A stretch of 64,000 nucleotides of DNA, taken from Amphimedon queenslandica. Taxonomy: Eukaryota; Porifera; Demospongiae; Haplosclerida; Niphatidae. The position numbers were made by a program, and so were the translations under genes. The notes beneath the pieces are model-generated. The model searched no databases, had not been told where the DNA came from, and was given only the letters and a program-made list of their open reading frames with translations. Positions 46,212-57,929 of the stretch are shown here, in pieces. The DNA lies in NCBI RefSeq assembly GCF_000090795.2, contig NW_003546244.1:33639-97638 (forward strand). The letters are read 5' to 3'. Positions within the stretch are counted from its first letter, which is position 1; each line of letters starts with the position of its first letter.

Positions 46212-49200
46212 TCATTTTATCTTTTCATGTTCAAGGGTAACTTTAGCGATAACTTTGTCCCAGTCAATAGCAATCTATTAATAATATAAAACAGATAAAT
46301 CATACTAAATTCAAAGACATGAATAATAGCTTACTTTTTCTGTGTATTGCTGGAACTTCTTTACGGTTTCTTTAGAATCTATTTCCTCAAGATACTTTTG
46401 TCTGAATGCCAGGACTGTATCAACATGAGTCTTATGCCGTATTGCCAAATCGAGAGCTCTTTATAAGAAAATAAAACACAAATAGAATGAATTAATCCTT
46501 ATAATAATGACAATGGTTTGATTTGTCAACAAACCTTTCCCATTGAAACAATTCCATGTTCATTTCTATTGCTCTAAATACAAACCCAGCCTGAACAAAC
46601 ATTGATTCAGCTGCCTGGAGTTGACGGCAAAACAATGCCAGCTCAGCTAACCTGAGCTCATTACTGCTTAGACCCTGAATGAACTTCAAGTAGCGAATCT
46701 TATCAACCTGTATTGAATACATAATACTCATGTGTTAGAGTATTGTGGCTTGCTTCATTGATAGCTGAATAAGCAATAATAGCAGTGCCTAGCTCTTTCA
46801 TGCTAGTTGCCATTCCAGCCAAGCATGCCCATAGTCCTCTATCCTGTGGAAAAAAGTATTGAATTAAATATTAAAGGCAAGTATATAGGTAGATTTATTG
46901 CTACCTTAGCAACACGACAGAGTTTAACAGCACTGTTCCATTGTCCTGTTAGCATATGTTGATGAAGCACACAAGGGAATGGAGAAATGCTGTGATGAAT
47001 AAATTACAAATGAGAAATGTAGAAGATTATATGCAGTATCCATGAATGTGAATGTCGAGTAATGGTATCACTGGTGCTCTATTGTCTTAGATTTAATTAG
47101 TGCAATACCTTGTCATTATGATGGCACCGTCTGATCTGCGTAATGTCACATGATTACCAATGAATGAAACAACTTTTGGATTCTTTGAATAAACTCTAAA
47201 ATAGACATGATGTTTACTCTGCATTTTATAGTAATTCACACCAACACTATCATCACATTGCTCAAGACAAGGCATAGACAGACACCTCCCCTTCTCTCCC
47301 TTTAATTCCACTCACCCATTCAGTTCAACAGTGATCAATGGGAGGAGGTCAATGTCTGTACCAACCACTGGAGGACAATACCAGGCAACTACTTTCTTGT
47401 CTTGAGTGCCAACCAATACATCGTATTGATTGTTCCATGACATTGATGTAACCATTGACCCTATATACGTGTATATGTACAATGTTATAACAATTAAATA
47501 TGATAATATTGAATGATAATTATAATATTTTTTACCTATGCTGATTGGTGCAGTCACATTCTTTAAAACTTGCATTACGTACAGATCATGATTCTTATCA
47601 GTGAACGAGATGCATCTTTGAGAATTCGAGCGACTCAGATCGAGAGTCTCAATGTCGTGTTTGTGTTGGACATCATGTAATTCCCGACCACTCACTGCAT
47701 CATACACACGAATTACTATGAGAGAGCAAAGAATTAGGAGAAGATAAACATGAGAATTTATAAAATTATGCAGCATAGTAATCAGTATTAGTGACCACTT
47801 GAAAGAGACTACAGTCAGGAGTATAAGCCCACCACTATAGAGGAACCACCTTATATGTACAAAACACTCGGTACATATTTACTATCAGTAATTGCATCAG
47901 AGCAACTTGCGTGGGAACATTATGAGTAGGTGAGGGTTTATCATAGTAGACTGTGTAAATTATGGTTTTAAGTGATCCATAGAAGGCGGTGTTACTTATA
48001 ATAACGGAACTTTCAACGCTTCACTGGAGTACATAAACATGTAAATATCAATTGCATACATCACCGCTCTGAAATGAATATGGCAATTCCTTTAGCATTA
48101 TTTTTAATGTACTAGTGCATGCATAAAGAGGTTTGTTGTACATTACATGATGTCCTGTCTTTACAGCAATAAAGGAAAGGGGATGATAGTTGACATAACA
48201 AATGTATCTAAACTGCAAGCTAGTATAATCATGTGACTGGAGAGAAAGATAACATATACCCATTGCATTATATGCTCGTGATGTATTGTATTGACTGTTA
48301 ATAATGAATTATAGTAATAAGGTGGGTTTCAGTTTAAATTAATTAGTGAAATGGTTTGACTGAGCCGGGTCTGTTTTGAACAGCTGATGTGTCTCACTGT
48401 GTAGTTATAACAAATACATTAATATGTTTTGATGGAGAAATCATACAGTACATGTTTTGATGGGATCATGCATGTCTCTTTAGCAATAATGTATATGTAT
48501 GTGATGTGTCTAATTCTGTGTGTGTATGTGTGTGTGTGTGTGTGTGTGTGCATTACTTTTGTGATCTCTTGAGTCTCTAATAGCTACAGTATCATTTGAT
48601 AGTGATACTATATGAGTATTGAGTGAGTCCACTTGAAGTGCTGAGCTCTTTATAGTGGAGACTATGCGTCCCTATTAACATAACATAATAATCACGTGAC
48701 TATCATGTGACTGTAGTACTTCATATGATATGATCTGTATGCCAGTTGAGACTTCAACCACTAGAAAGAACCTATTACGATCATAATCAATAATAATGAG
48801 ATTCATTATTAGCATAATTCATACACAGTTCATCACATGTCATTCTCATGCGGCTTATTAAAAATAATATAATTTTTGATCCAATCAATTTATCTCACCT
48901 CTCGGCCTGTTTAATGAGATTCACCACACCTCCTCTTAGATCAACTGTCACCGGGATTGTCCAGTTGCGCTCACTGCAATTAGAAATACCAAATAAGGAC
49001 GAGATCACTAGCCCATCATCAATGAAAATGAATCGCATACAATTATTCATAATCATTTCCCTCACACTATGAATCAATACAAACAGCTTTACATGATGCA
49101 TTTTTATTATACCATTTCTATCAATCCTCCTCTCTCCCACCTCCCTCTCTCTCTCCCTCCCTCTCTCCCTCTCTTCTCCATTTATTGACATCATCATAAC

Positions 49201-52112
49201 AGCCATTATAATATCACACTTAGGACAATGCCCATAATACTATTCCTTGGCAAGCATACATTACACAGGAACTTAATTGCAAACTTTCCATAGAGTATGA
49301 AAGCATTACTTTTTCTTACCTATACACATTGCATTGGCTGCCAGTGGTTACTATAAGGTGACCCCAGTCCAAGGAAACTTTAACTATCCGGTCATTCAAA
49401 ACTAATAGAGAAAATGAGAGAGCTATAGCTGGCACAAGCAATGTACATGCATGTATAGAAACATGTATAATTAAAATACATGTACATATAAAATGTAGTT
49501 GATTATCAAGGGCACTATATGCATAGCAATTGATCTACTAGAGCTATCATTAGGCTATAATGTACATGCATAGCTTTTTGCCATAATCATATACATGCAG
49601 CTAGCTGAGAAAGCATGCTACATAAAATACCCTTTGCCTGCAGTTAATCTAATATCAATAGAAGTTAGCTTGATAGTGAAGGCAATTCATAATGTACACT
49701 TTACTTATAGTTACTATACACATGATTCAATTACACTGTATTATCTCACTTATGTACTCCTTTGAGTCATTCTTAGCGTTTCTTACAGTAATACTATTTT
49801 CATCTGTTACAACAGCCTCCAAGTGACGCCACTCGTTACGTCTAATATACATGTACATGTAAAATGCAAGGTAGACCATGTACATGTACATATACCTTCC
49901 AACTATACTCCCTATGATTATTTGCCCACTTCCACTGGCACATCCAACATTTGTACCATCATCAGACCAGGCTAGTTTGAATATTGTCCCACACTGTGGC
50001 TTATCAAGACTGTGAGACCACTAATGGAGGATAAAGTCAGTAGATTACTACAAACTTGTAACTATATAGCTAACCCCAGCTTTATCGCACAATCTCAAGG
50101 TATTAAACCCACCAACAGCAAACAGTTCACCTGTTACAAGAGAACATCAACAGACACACATACGTGTACATACACAACGTACCATCAGGTGTCCAGGAAA
50201 GAGAAGTAATTGGTCCATCATTTTGCATTGAGGAATACATCAGTCTTCCATAATTATCCCATACCTACATGCATATGTACATAATAGAGTATACTGTACT
50301 ACAGCTAAAGTGCAGCATTTAAAAGGGCAAGACCATTGTTGGCTAGTTATGTCCATAGAACAGAGACAATAGCACAACCTACATGTATATGTACATGTAT
50401 GTACATGTACATGTACATATAAATGTATGTACATGTACATACATGTACATGCATATGCTACTGCTAGCATTTATCGTATAATGCAATAAAGTACATACAT
50501 GTATATTCATAAACTGAAATACATGCACACTATAAAGAGTGACTAGTGACTATATGTACAGTGCATGATGCTGATAGTGCATGATGCTGATAGTACATGG
50601 GCTGATAGAGGAATAAAGAGATCTGCCAGCTGTCAAGTCATGTTAATAACGTGTAAAGCAGACACGCATACTTATACATTGTACGTCGTGTAGAAGGAAT
50701 GTAACTTTCTCATATTCATGTTCATAATACATAATGTATGAATATAGAAATCATAACAATTCATAATAATTCAAATTGCTCATTCATACTTTGTATTTCC
50801 TGTCCTCTCCCCCAGAGATGATGAGTCCAGCTGTACTGCTCCAATCTATCGCTAGTATGATCCCATCGTGTGCTTTCCACACACTAGGCTTGGATGACGG
50901 CTGAAGTGGCTTTATTATTAGCGTCTTCCCACTGGTATAGAGCACTTGGTTACTGTCAGGGGACCAACATGCTGCATATACTGGGATGGCTAAATGACAA
51001 AAATATGCAATGATTAAAAATCTATCTAATTTATATACTAATGCATTACTTAATACATGCACACGTACCATTTTGAACGAGTACAGTCCTCAACATTCCA
51101 GTCTTAGACCATATCTTGACAGCGCCATCCTCTCCAACTACATGTACAACAATACAAAATATGTAATGGACACAACAGTCTATTTATACATAATATAATG
51201 ATAATTATAAGTTAACACAGTAAACCCAATTAGCATACTCTCTCTATCTCTCTTTCTCACATGTTAAAAGTGCAGATCCATCAGGTACAGCCCATCTCAC
51301 TCCAAGGACAGCTCCTTTGTGTCCATCGACTGTCTTTTCAACACGTCCTGTCTTTGATACCAAAAGAAATCGACCTGCAGGATGTATACATAAATGTGGG
51401 ATATAAATATATATATATATATATACATGTACATGTAAATTAAACAGTAAACAGTGCCAAATTGTAAATACATGATACAATAACATAATGTCATGGCCAT
51501 ATTGAAATTATGCTAGACTAGAACAAAGTGTTATTTATGACCAATGCAATACAAAGGATCTACCATCGGTGCATGCCAATGCAAATGACTCAGACTGGGT
51601 TGCTTGTTTCTTCCCAGGATGACCAGGGAACCAATGGACATCAGTGCAGTAGACATCCTTTGGTAGCTTGGCAACCTTTATTAATTAATATAATGAGATT
51701 CATAGACTCATAGTTATGATTGTTATGGATAATACCTCTGTTTTCTCATTGGTTTTCAAATCCCACCGAAAAATAATATGGTCATCGCTAAGAGAGAGAG
51801 AAAGAAAGAATGGAAGAAATTATGAAGATGAAATAAAAAATAAAACTGTGAAAGTAATTGAGTAAAGACGACAAAAGTAAGCGAGGAAGAATTACAAAAG
51901 ATAGATAGCTACAACTTACCCAATGGAGTACAGTTGACTTGTAGTGGACCAACCAATAGAACTAGCTACGTCAGAATGTGTGGAGTATATTAAGGAGAAA
52001 TAATAAATGGTAAGGCAATAAAAACAATAAGAGTATCTAGTACAATACAAATATGTCTACTATAGGAAAGGATATGCTTTAGATCTTTGGGAATAGTCAA
52101 TTTAAGCTTCAT
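46212..52112 (-). CDS. IFT80: Intraflagellar transport protein 80
   Basis: IFT80 is an IFT-B peripheral subunit needed to build cilia. The start exon (about 52060-52112) reads [17 protein letters not shown]40 blocks follow in family order: [125 protein letters not shown]. The second propeller includes [20 protein letters not shown] and [20 protein letters not shown], and then [19 protein letters not shown]. The C-terminal helical part has [18 protein letters not shown] and [18 protein letters not shown], ending [18 protein letters not shown]. Many short exons; introns hold ACATGT runs, and an intron of about 830 bp (about 47720-48550) has only a TG repeat. Divergent from MBNL with 292 bp between starts. 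X-boxes lie in that gap. Confidence 0.94.
48515..48550. repeat. (TG)n microsatellite in an IFT80 intron
   Basis: TGTGTG run of about 30 bp immediately beside the exon coding [15 protein letters not shown]. Confidence 0.85.
50385..50455. repeat. (ACATGT)n cluster
   Basis: Repeated TACATGTACATG sequence, self-complementary, in an IFT80 intron. Comparable clusters occur at about 2608, 10132, 19332, 19447, 26540, 61675 and 62520. Confidence 0.9.
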
Positions 52113-52164
52113 AGTACTTCTGGCCCTCCAGATTTCATAATAAGGTTTTGATATTATTTCCTAG

Positions 52165-52178
52165 GTTGTCATAGAGAC
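52165..52178. promoter_or_regulatory. Weak X-box-like motif in the IFT80/MBNL promoter
   Basis: GTTGTCATAGAGAC resembles an RFX X-box, with a good left half-site and a weak right half-site, 53 bp upstream of the IFT80 start. Confidence 0.4.
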
Positions 52179-52236
52179 GCTCAGTTAATAAGAAGATTGA
52201 TAGATTCAATACGGTAGATCTGTCTATCTTTTCTTG

Positions 52237-52250
52237 GTTGTCATGGCAAT
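52237..52250. promoter_or_regulatory. IFT80: RFX X-box in the IFT80/MBNL promoter
   Basis: GTTGTCATGGCAAT differs from the consensus GTHNYYATRRNAAC only at the last base. It lies 125 bp upstream of the IFT80 start. IFT genes are classic RFX targets in animals. Confidence 0.65.
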
Positions 52251-52404
52251 AAAGTAATAAGATGTTTTACGGTATGTCTCGTGCATAATCGATAAGCTTA
52301 AAGTTGGGCTGCTTGTGGTGATTAGGACTAGGATTTGGACGCCCAACAGTTCGGTCTCAGAGTCACTCTAACCACCACCAGAGCCCACAAGAACCGGAGG
52401 AGTC

Positions 52405-54775
52405 ATGGAGCAAGAACAGCAGCTGATTAGCGAGGCCAATGTCTCAGAAAACGATACAAAATTGCAAGAATCCATGACCACTCCGGAACCGGTCGTTATG
52501 AGCTCTGAACCCGAAGAGCAACCTCAGCAGCATGTCATCACAACCATAACGTCCACCAGGAATGAAGTACCAGAGACTCCTGAGTCTGATCACAGCGGCG
52601 CTCCCTCCTCCAATGGTGGCAGACACCACTCCGGGTCAGGGAGAGACTCAACTTGGCTCGAGCTTGAGGTATGCAGGGAGTTCCTTCGAGGAGACTGCAG
52701 CAGGTCTGCAGAGGAGTGTCGTTTTGCCCACCCTACAGGATCCGTCATTGTTAAAGATGGTAAAGTCACTTGCTGTTTTGACAACTTGAAGGTAGGGGCC
52801 AATACACTTGGTAGTTGTATTGAAGGGAAGACATTTGCAGGATTTCATTGTTGTTCTCATGGTGGGCACTTGAGCATAATTTGAATAACCTGTAGATACA
52901 AATCCAATGCCTGCCAAATTTGCAGTTAGGGTGAATATGTACTAGCAAGAGAGTGCTACTATGCTTCAATTGAAACTATTACTGGTTCATAATACTACCG
53001 TAGTAGTACTATGCATGCATGCCTGTACCTATTTTCGGGGCACATGACCACAAATCTAATTACAATTAGAACACATAGTCGTACTAATATGTACATCACA
53101 CTCGTTACTCTAGTCATGTTTATATTATTATCAGGTTGCATTATTTAACTATAGAACATTGTCTTATTAATGAAATTATAGCAATACTTTAAATATATAC
53201 ATACCACCTCCACAATTATTATTGTAGTATAATCTTATGTACACATGCAGAGCTGGTAAAATTGTAAAAATCATTAAGGCAGATACATTAAAGAACTGCA
53301 TTTCATTGCAAAAAGTTAAAAAATCCTTTAGTTGTCCACACTTAAAGGTTGGTGAGCTCCTTTGTTGTGTTTGCTAATATGGCCTATAAGCATGTAGTTA
53401 GCATATATATGGTTTTTGGTTTACAAATCAACCCATAGAGTCATGTGCCTCACTCTTAGTTTGTATTTTGATAGTAGAGTCATGCCTTGTTATTACATGG
53501 CGTCCTCTTTTCTCATTCCGTTCCACCATATACAGGATAGATGTACCCGTGATTCATGTAAATACTTGCATCCCCCTACCAATATTAAGGAAAGTCTCAT
53601 TCAGGCTGGCAAAAAGTATGGACAAGCAATGTCTGTTACTCCCAAACCAACCATAATATCTCCAGCACCATTGAGTCCTACCGTGAGTATAATGCACTCA
53701 ATCTACATGATGAGTATTATTTTTTGTCTTTTTTTTTCTCTCACAGATACCAATAAATGGTGCCTACTATATGGATACTTCACCTGGTGCCAATAGTAGG
53801 AGTTTTGCTTATCCTGATGTACCAATGTTTTCTTTCCCTCCTACCGGCCTTCAGTTTCCCTCCTCACGTATTCAAGTGTGTGAAAATTTCGACAACAATA
53901 TCACTTGTCCTCAAGGACCCCACTGCTTCTTTGCCCACCCTGGTAAGTGAAACCGATTTGAGAATAAAGTATAGAAAATGCATCAATGCTAAAGAGAAAA
54001 GCTAAGAATAAAAAGCAAAAGTAAATTGGGGCGAAACGGTTAGCATTTTTAAAGGCTTGCCAGGCTTCCTTTTCATTGCCTTCTTTTGTATGTACAAATT
54101 ATGATATTCATATCTCAATCGCAATGTGATATGTGTACTTTTGAACCTTTACTATGAATTTCATTGCCAGCAACTCAGCAATATTTTATTCCTACTCCCT
54201 CATAGCTCATGCTATGCATGTGATTTGGTAATAGTAATAACTGGTTGTGAATTTACTTTGTTTCTGATAAGATAGTTGCCTACACTCAGTCCTTCCCTCC
54301 CTCTAACATACAGACCCATATGTCAGAAGAGATCATAGTAGCAACACTGTCACCTGTTGCTGGAACTATCTCAGAGGTTTCTGCCGACACAGTCAGTGCT
54401 GGTTCTATCATCCTCCCCCTCACATTGTGTACTATCTCCTCTCTGGCATGGCACAACAGGTAAGCCCCGGCTCCTGCATGCTTTATATGCACTATGCATG
54501 TAACAGGATAAACTATATATGAACATTATATCATTGCATTGTTTATGATAGTACACAATGATAACAATATCTCCACTGCATGGCTTGCCTCTTTTTAAAA
54601 GTGGCCATTAGCAATGTACACAAACTTACAACGCCCCCATATTTGATTGTTTGTCTTTGTCTCTAGTTTTATCCAGCCGAATCATTTGTACTACCTGCAG
54701 CATATACTTCAGACAAGGCACAATACTCCTCTCCTACCAACTCACTTGGCCAATGTAAGCATCAATCATTCTCAT

Positions 54776-54820
<45 letters not shown>

Positions 54821-54946
54821 TTTGCTATAGATTCCTATCCATTAGTGACACAGTATTCTCCAACTGCTACGCCAACATCAAGCTTGCCCATCCACCCAGC
54901 AGCAACTGCAGGTATCTCAACACTGCCACAAGCAATTGTCCAATAG
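52405..54946 (+). CDS. MBNL: Muscleblind-like RNA-binding splicing regulator
   Basis: Muscleblind proteins bind YGCY RNA through tandem CCCH zinc fingers and control alternative splicing. Six exons are 52405-52791, 53536-53682, 53747-53942, 54314-54459, 54667-54754 and 54831-54946, with phases consistent. After an acidic disordered N-terminus, finger 1 reads [20 protein letters not shown] then FAH, and finger 2 spans the first intron (CCFDNLK joined to [20 protein letters not shown]). Finger 3 is [20 protein letters not shown] then H. Finger 4 is [20 protein letters not shown]. Spacings are CX7CX6CX3H, CX7CX4CX3H, CX8CX5CX3H and CX7CX4CX3H. Finger 3 deviates slightly from the usual CX7CX6CX3H. 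The two-pair layout with a Pro/Ser linker is as in vertebrate MBNL. The tail is short and Ser/Thr/Ala-rich. Confidence 0.93.
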
Positions 54947-55403
54947 AGCATAACGAACATTATTACGATCTAGTGAATTCCTGTAATAATGTATTGTAAT
55001 ATATATATATATACATAGACCTCATTTTGTATGTCTCTGGTCCCACATGACCACGTTACCAAAAGTAGACATATATCATTATTATTATTATTATTATTAT
55101 TACTATTATTATTATTAGATTTTTGACGAGGCGCTGGTCCTCTTTTGTTACTATTTTTTATCTTTGAGATTTGTTTTCAGTTCATGTGTGATTGTCATTT
55201 TTTCATGTCTAAAATTCTATTATACATTAATTTTATGTTTATGTCACTATGTTTATAATGTTTTGTAAAGCAAAGAGGCGTGGTTCCTCTTCAATATATA
55301 TTATGATAATAATCTATTGTAATAACTAATAAAATAGTAAAGAAGTGATAACAGTTGTTAAGTCTCTGTGCTAGCTGGTCAGACTATCGTATCTCCGAGT
55401 ACT
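54947..55403. other. Convergent 3' region between MBNL and FBXO36
   Basis: It holds the MBNL 3' UTR, an AT run near 55000, an ATT microsatellite at about 55078-55118, and an AATAAA at 55328-55333 that could end MBNL transcripts. No coding signal was seen. Confidence 0.6.
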
Positions 55404-56057
55404 TTAATCTTCAATTTGTTGAGTCATGAAAGTACTCGCTCCAGAGTCGGAGGGTGATGCCAGTAACTGTCGTCTCTTTCGTGAAATCTCCTTCTGCAAC
55501 TGAAGCTTGTTCATAAAGAAAACGTGCTTCCAGCCCAGCTCCTTAGCAAGGGCCTTCACTTCACGACTCGGAGTTCCCTGATGCATAGCATAGAGTTTCT
55601 CCCAGAGACCGTCGGCCTTGCAGAGCTCGCGAAAGTGCTGGTTGACCTGTGAAAGATACTCGATTGACTGCAAGTCAAGATAGCAGATAACTTTGATAGC
55701 AAGTGGCTCAGGTAGACTGCTCAAGGGATCGTTGCATCCTTTGACAATCTTCAAGGTTTGGTTTAGGGCCTTGACTCCGAAAATAGTCTCAATCTCAAAC
55801 TGGAGCGACCTGTCAAACCTATAGTCTTCATATGTCATGATCTGTTCGATGGGGTGAGGTGCCATCCCCAGTGAATAATTTCTGAGTGTTATCTTCCATT
55901 TGCGCCATGCGACACCTTTCTCAGTAATGAGGAGCTGGCAAAAGTCTTTAGAGGGTGCGGGTAGTTGTGAGGTCCCTTCAAAAAGCTTCCTTGAGCGGAG
56001 TATGGCTGTTTTCCAAGCTATTTTCTCTGCAATTTCCTCCCCTCTGGCGTCTGCCAT
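55404..56057 (-). CDS. FBXO36: F-box only protein 36-like, intronless
   Basis: This is an F-box protein, a likely substrate receptor of an SCF ubiquitin ligase. The start is taken at MADARGEEIAEKIAWKTAIL (56057); the frame extends upstream to 56102, but that extension is not family-like. PSKDFCQLLITEKGVAWRKW is followed by KITLRNYS. The F-box is LSSLPEPLAIKVICYLDLQS then IEYLSQVNQHFRELCKADGL, binding Skp1. The C-terminal VKALAKELGWKHVFFMNKLQ then LQKEISRKRRQ matches FBXO36 closely, including the NKLQLQ stretch. About 217 residues compared with about 188 in human. There is no intron, unlike most neighbours. Substrates are unknown. Confidence 0.9.
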   Translation of the reverse strand: MADARGEEIAEKIAWKTAILRSRKLFEGTSQLPAPSKDFCQLLITEKGVAWRKWKITLRNYSLGMAPHPIEQIMTYEDYRFDRSLQFEIETIFGVKALNQTLKIVKGCNDPLSSLPEPLAIKVICYLDLQSIEYLSQVNQHFRELCKADGLWEKLYAMHQGTPSREVKALAKELGWKHVFFMNKLQLQKEISRKRRQLLASPSDSGASTFMTQQIED

Positions 56058-56169
56058 TTTGTTGTTGTTTGCTGGAATTGGGCGGAGTTTCACCACCCAC
56101 AACCTAATTCCGTAATTTACCTAAATTAACGCCCGTAAAATTTTTCTTGCAATTTTCTCACAATTTTTT

Positions 56170-56198
56170 CACGTGATTTACACACGTGACAACACGTG
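56170..56198. promoter_or_regulatory. Three CACGTG E-boxes in the FBXO36/TRIP12 gap
   Basis: CACGTG occurs at 56170-56175, 56183-56188 and 56193-56198, about 110-140 bp upstream of the FBXO36 start. Such sites bind USF, MYC/MAX or MITF/TFEB-type bHLH-Zip factors. Confidence 0.6.
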
Positions 56199-57929
56199 GA
56201 CTATCACACTGGGCTGGTAAGTTTTGCTGTCTTTCTGTTAATTTAATGGTTAAACTTTTGGTTGTTTTAAATCTCCAAACCATAATTTTTAAAAGCTTAC
56301 CCATTTTAAATAATAAATTGCTGAGCAGATCATGAATGCCTTCATCTAGTCAGGAGGGCGAGGGGCCCCACCTGACTAGCCTTCATTTTTTATTATTTAG
56401 AAAATTTAATTGAGCTAATTTTATTTGCCATTAAAATACTATAGCTATAGTGTATTTTGTTACCATTATGTGTGAGTTTTGGTGCACTGTATTATAGTAA
56501 AGAAGAGTGGAAATTTAATTAATTAATTTTATATGATCATTGCTTAAGGCCACTTTTACCAGATACTATAGAAATTTTAGTAGAAAGGCTTGAAAAGGGA
56601 ATTTTAATGAATCTAAAGTATTTATGAAATGCAATTCATGCGAATTTTTAAAAGACGCCTATTTTGGGGGTGGGACAAGTAGTGGGCGTGGTTTTATAAA
56701 GTGAGGCCTTGGTTACATTGGGGGAAGGGATTGTGTGTGAGCTGCTATCATTCCTGAGAGTCCGCCGCCACTGACTCTTGTCATAACAGAGGCTCCTATA
56801 CCAAGACTTGTGGACTAGTCTGTGAGCGGATGGCTGATGGACAGAACCTTTCCTGAACTTGACAATACAAAAGAGGGGTCCCCCCAGAAGTAAGAGTCAG
56901 AGAAAGAGGAGAGAGAGTGAGAGTGGACGTGTTTATGACTGTATATGAATCACACCATTTACAAGACTATTCTTTGGTCAGAGTGATATTAGGATGTGGT
57001 TTAGTGTGTATGGATTGTCTTTATCATTTTTTGTTTATTTTCATAATAATTGTTGTGCCTATGACTTGGGATGTACATTGTATGTCAAACTGGTTGTCAT
57101 TCAGTTGTAGCCCTGTAGTCTCCAGTAGTTTGTCTCTGGACAGTAACATGTTGGGCCTGATTACTATTCTGTTTCATCACTCCATCATCTGTCTTCCTCC
57201 CTCTCCCCTGTCTCATATTGTCAGTTGTGTCTGGCATTTCCTTCACTAACTTTATCATTTTTATGTGTTTGATAAACCAGGAACATCAATATGATTTGGC
57301 AGTTTGCCCACTGAAAAATTTAAATTGGTGATACTAATCTAACAAAAATGATTACATGTATGTAAATAGTTACATAGGAGACAAAATGTGGGCATGTGCA
57401 TGTACATTGTACTGTGTACAATGTACATATGCATACTGGTTAAAGTGAAACTGCAAATATAAAAGTTTGGATTTAGTAAAACCTTCCCACTAAGGGACCC
57501 TATTCCCATAGCATTATGTTATGGTAAGCAATACTTGTACTCTGTACTTTTGACTCATGCAGCATGCCTACAGTGAGTGAGTATAGCCAATTAGTCATAC
57601 AAGACACCTTCCAAATAATCACATGGTGTCTGTGTGTGTGTGCATTACTGGTATAGTGTAATGTATACATACATGCATTGAGAAAGGCACACCTATCAGT
57701 CACACAAATGACTAATCAATGGTAGTACTATTGGCTACTCACAATGATAATATTATTAGTCCAAGAGCCTAGTCTATTGATCATGTCATACTCCACTCAT
57801 CCACATACATTGTACATATTATGTATATACATGTACATGTATTTCCCCTTTCCTTTGATCATACATAACTGGACAGTTGTTACATTGCACTTGTACTTTT
57901 CATTTCCTTACACAGGGTTTTTATAACAG
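56199..57929. other. Upstream region and probable 5' exon(s) of TRIP12
   Basis: A spliced 5' exon ending at a GTAAGA donor near 56893 is plausible. It contains ATGs at 56830 and 56837, but none joins in frame to the first recognised TRIP12 exon. Nothing else recognisable was seen in the following kilobase apart from ACATGT runs. Confidence 0.4.
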
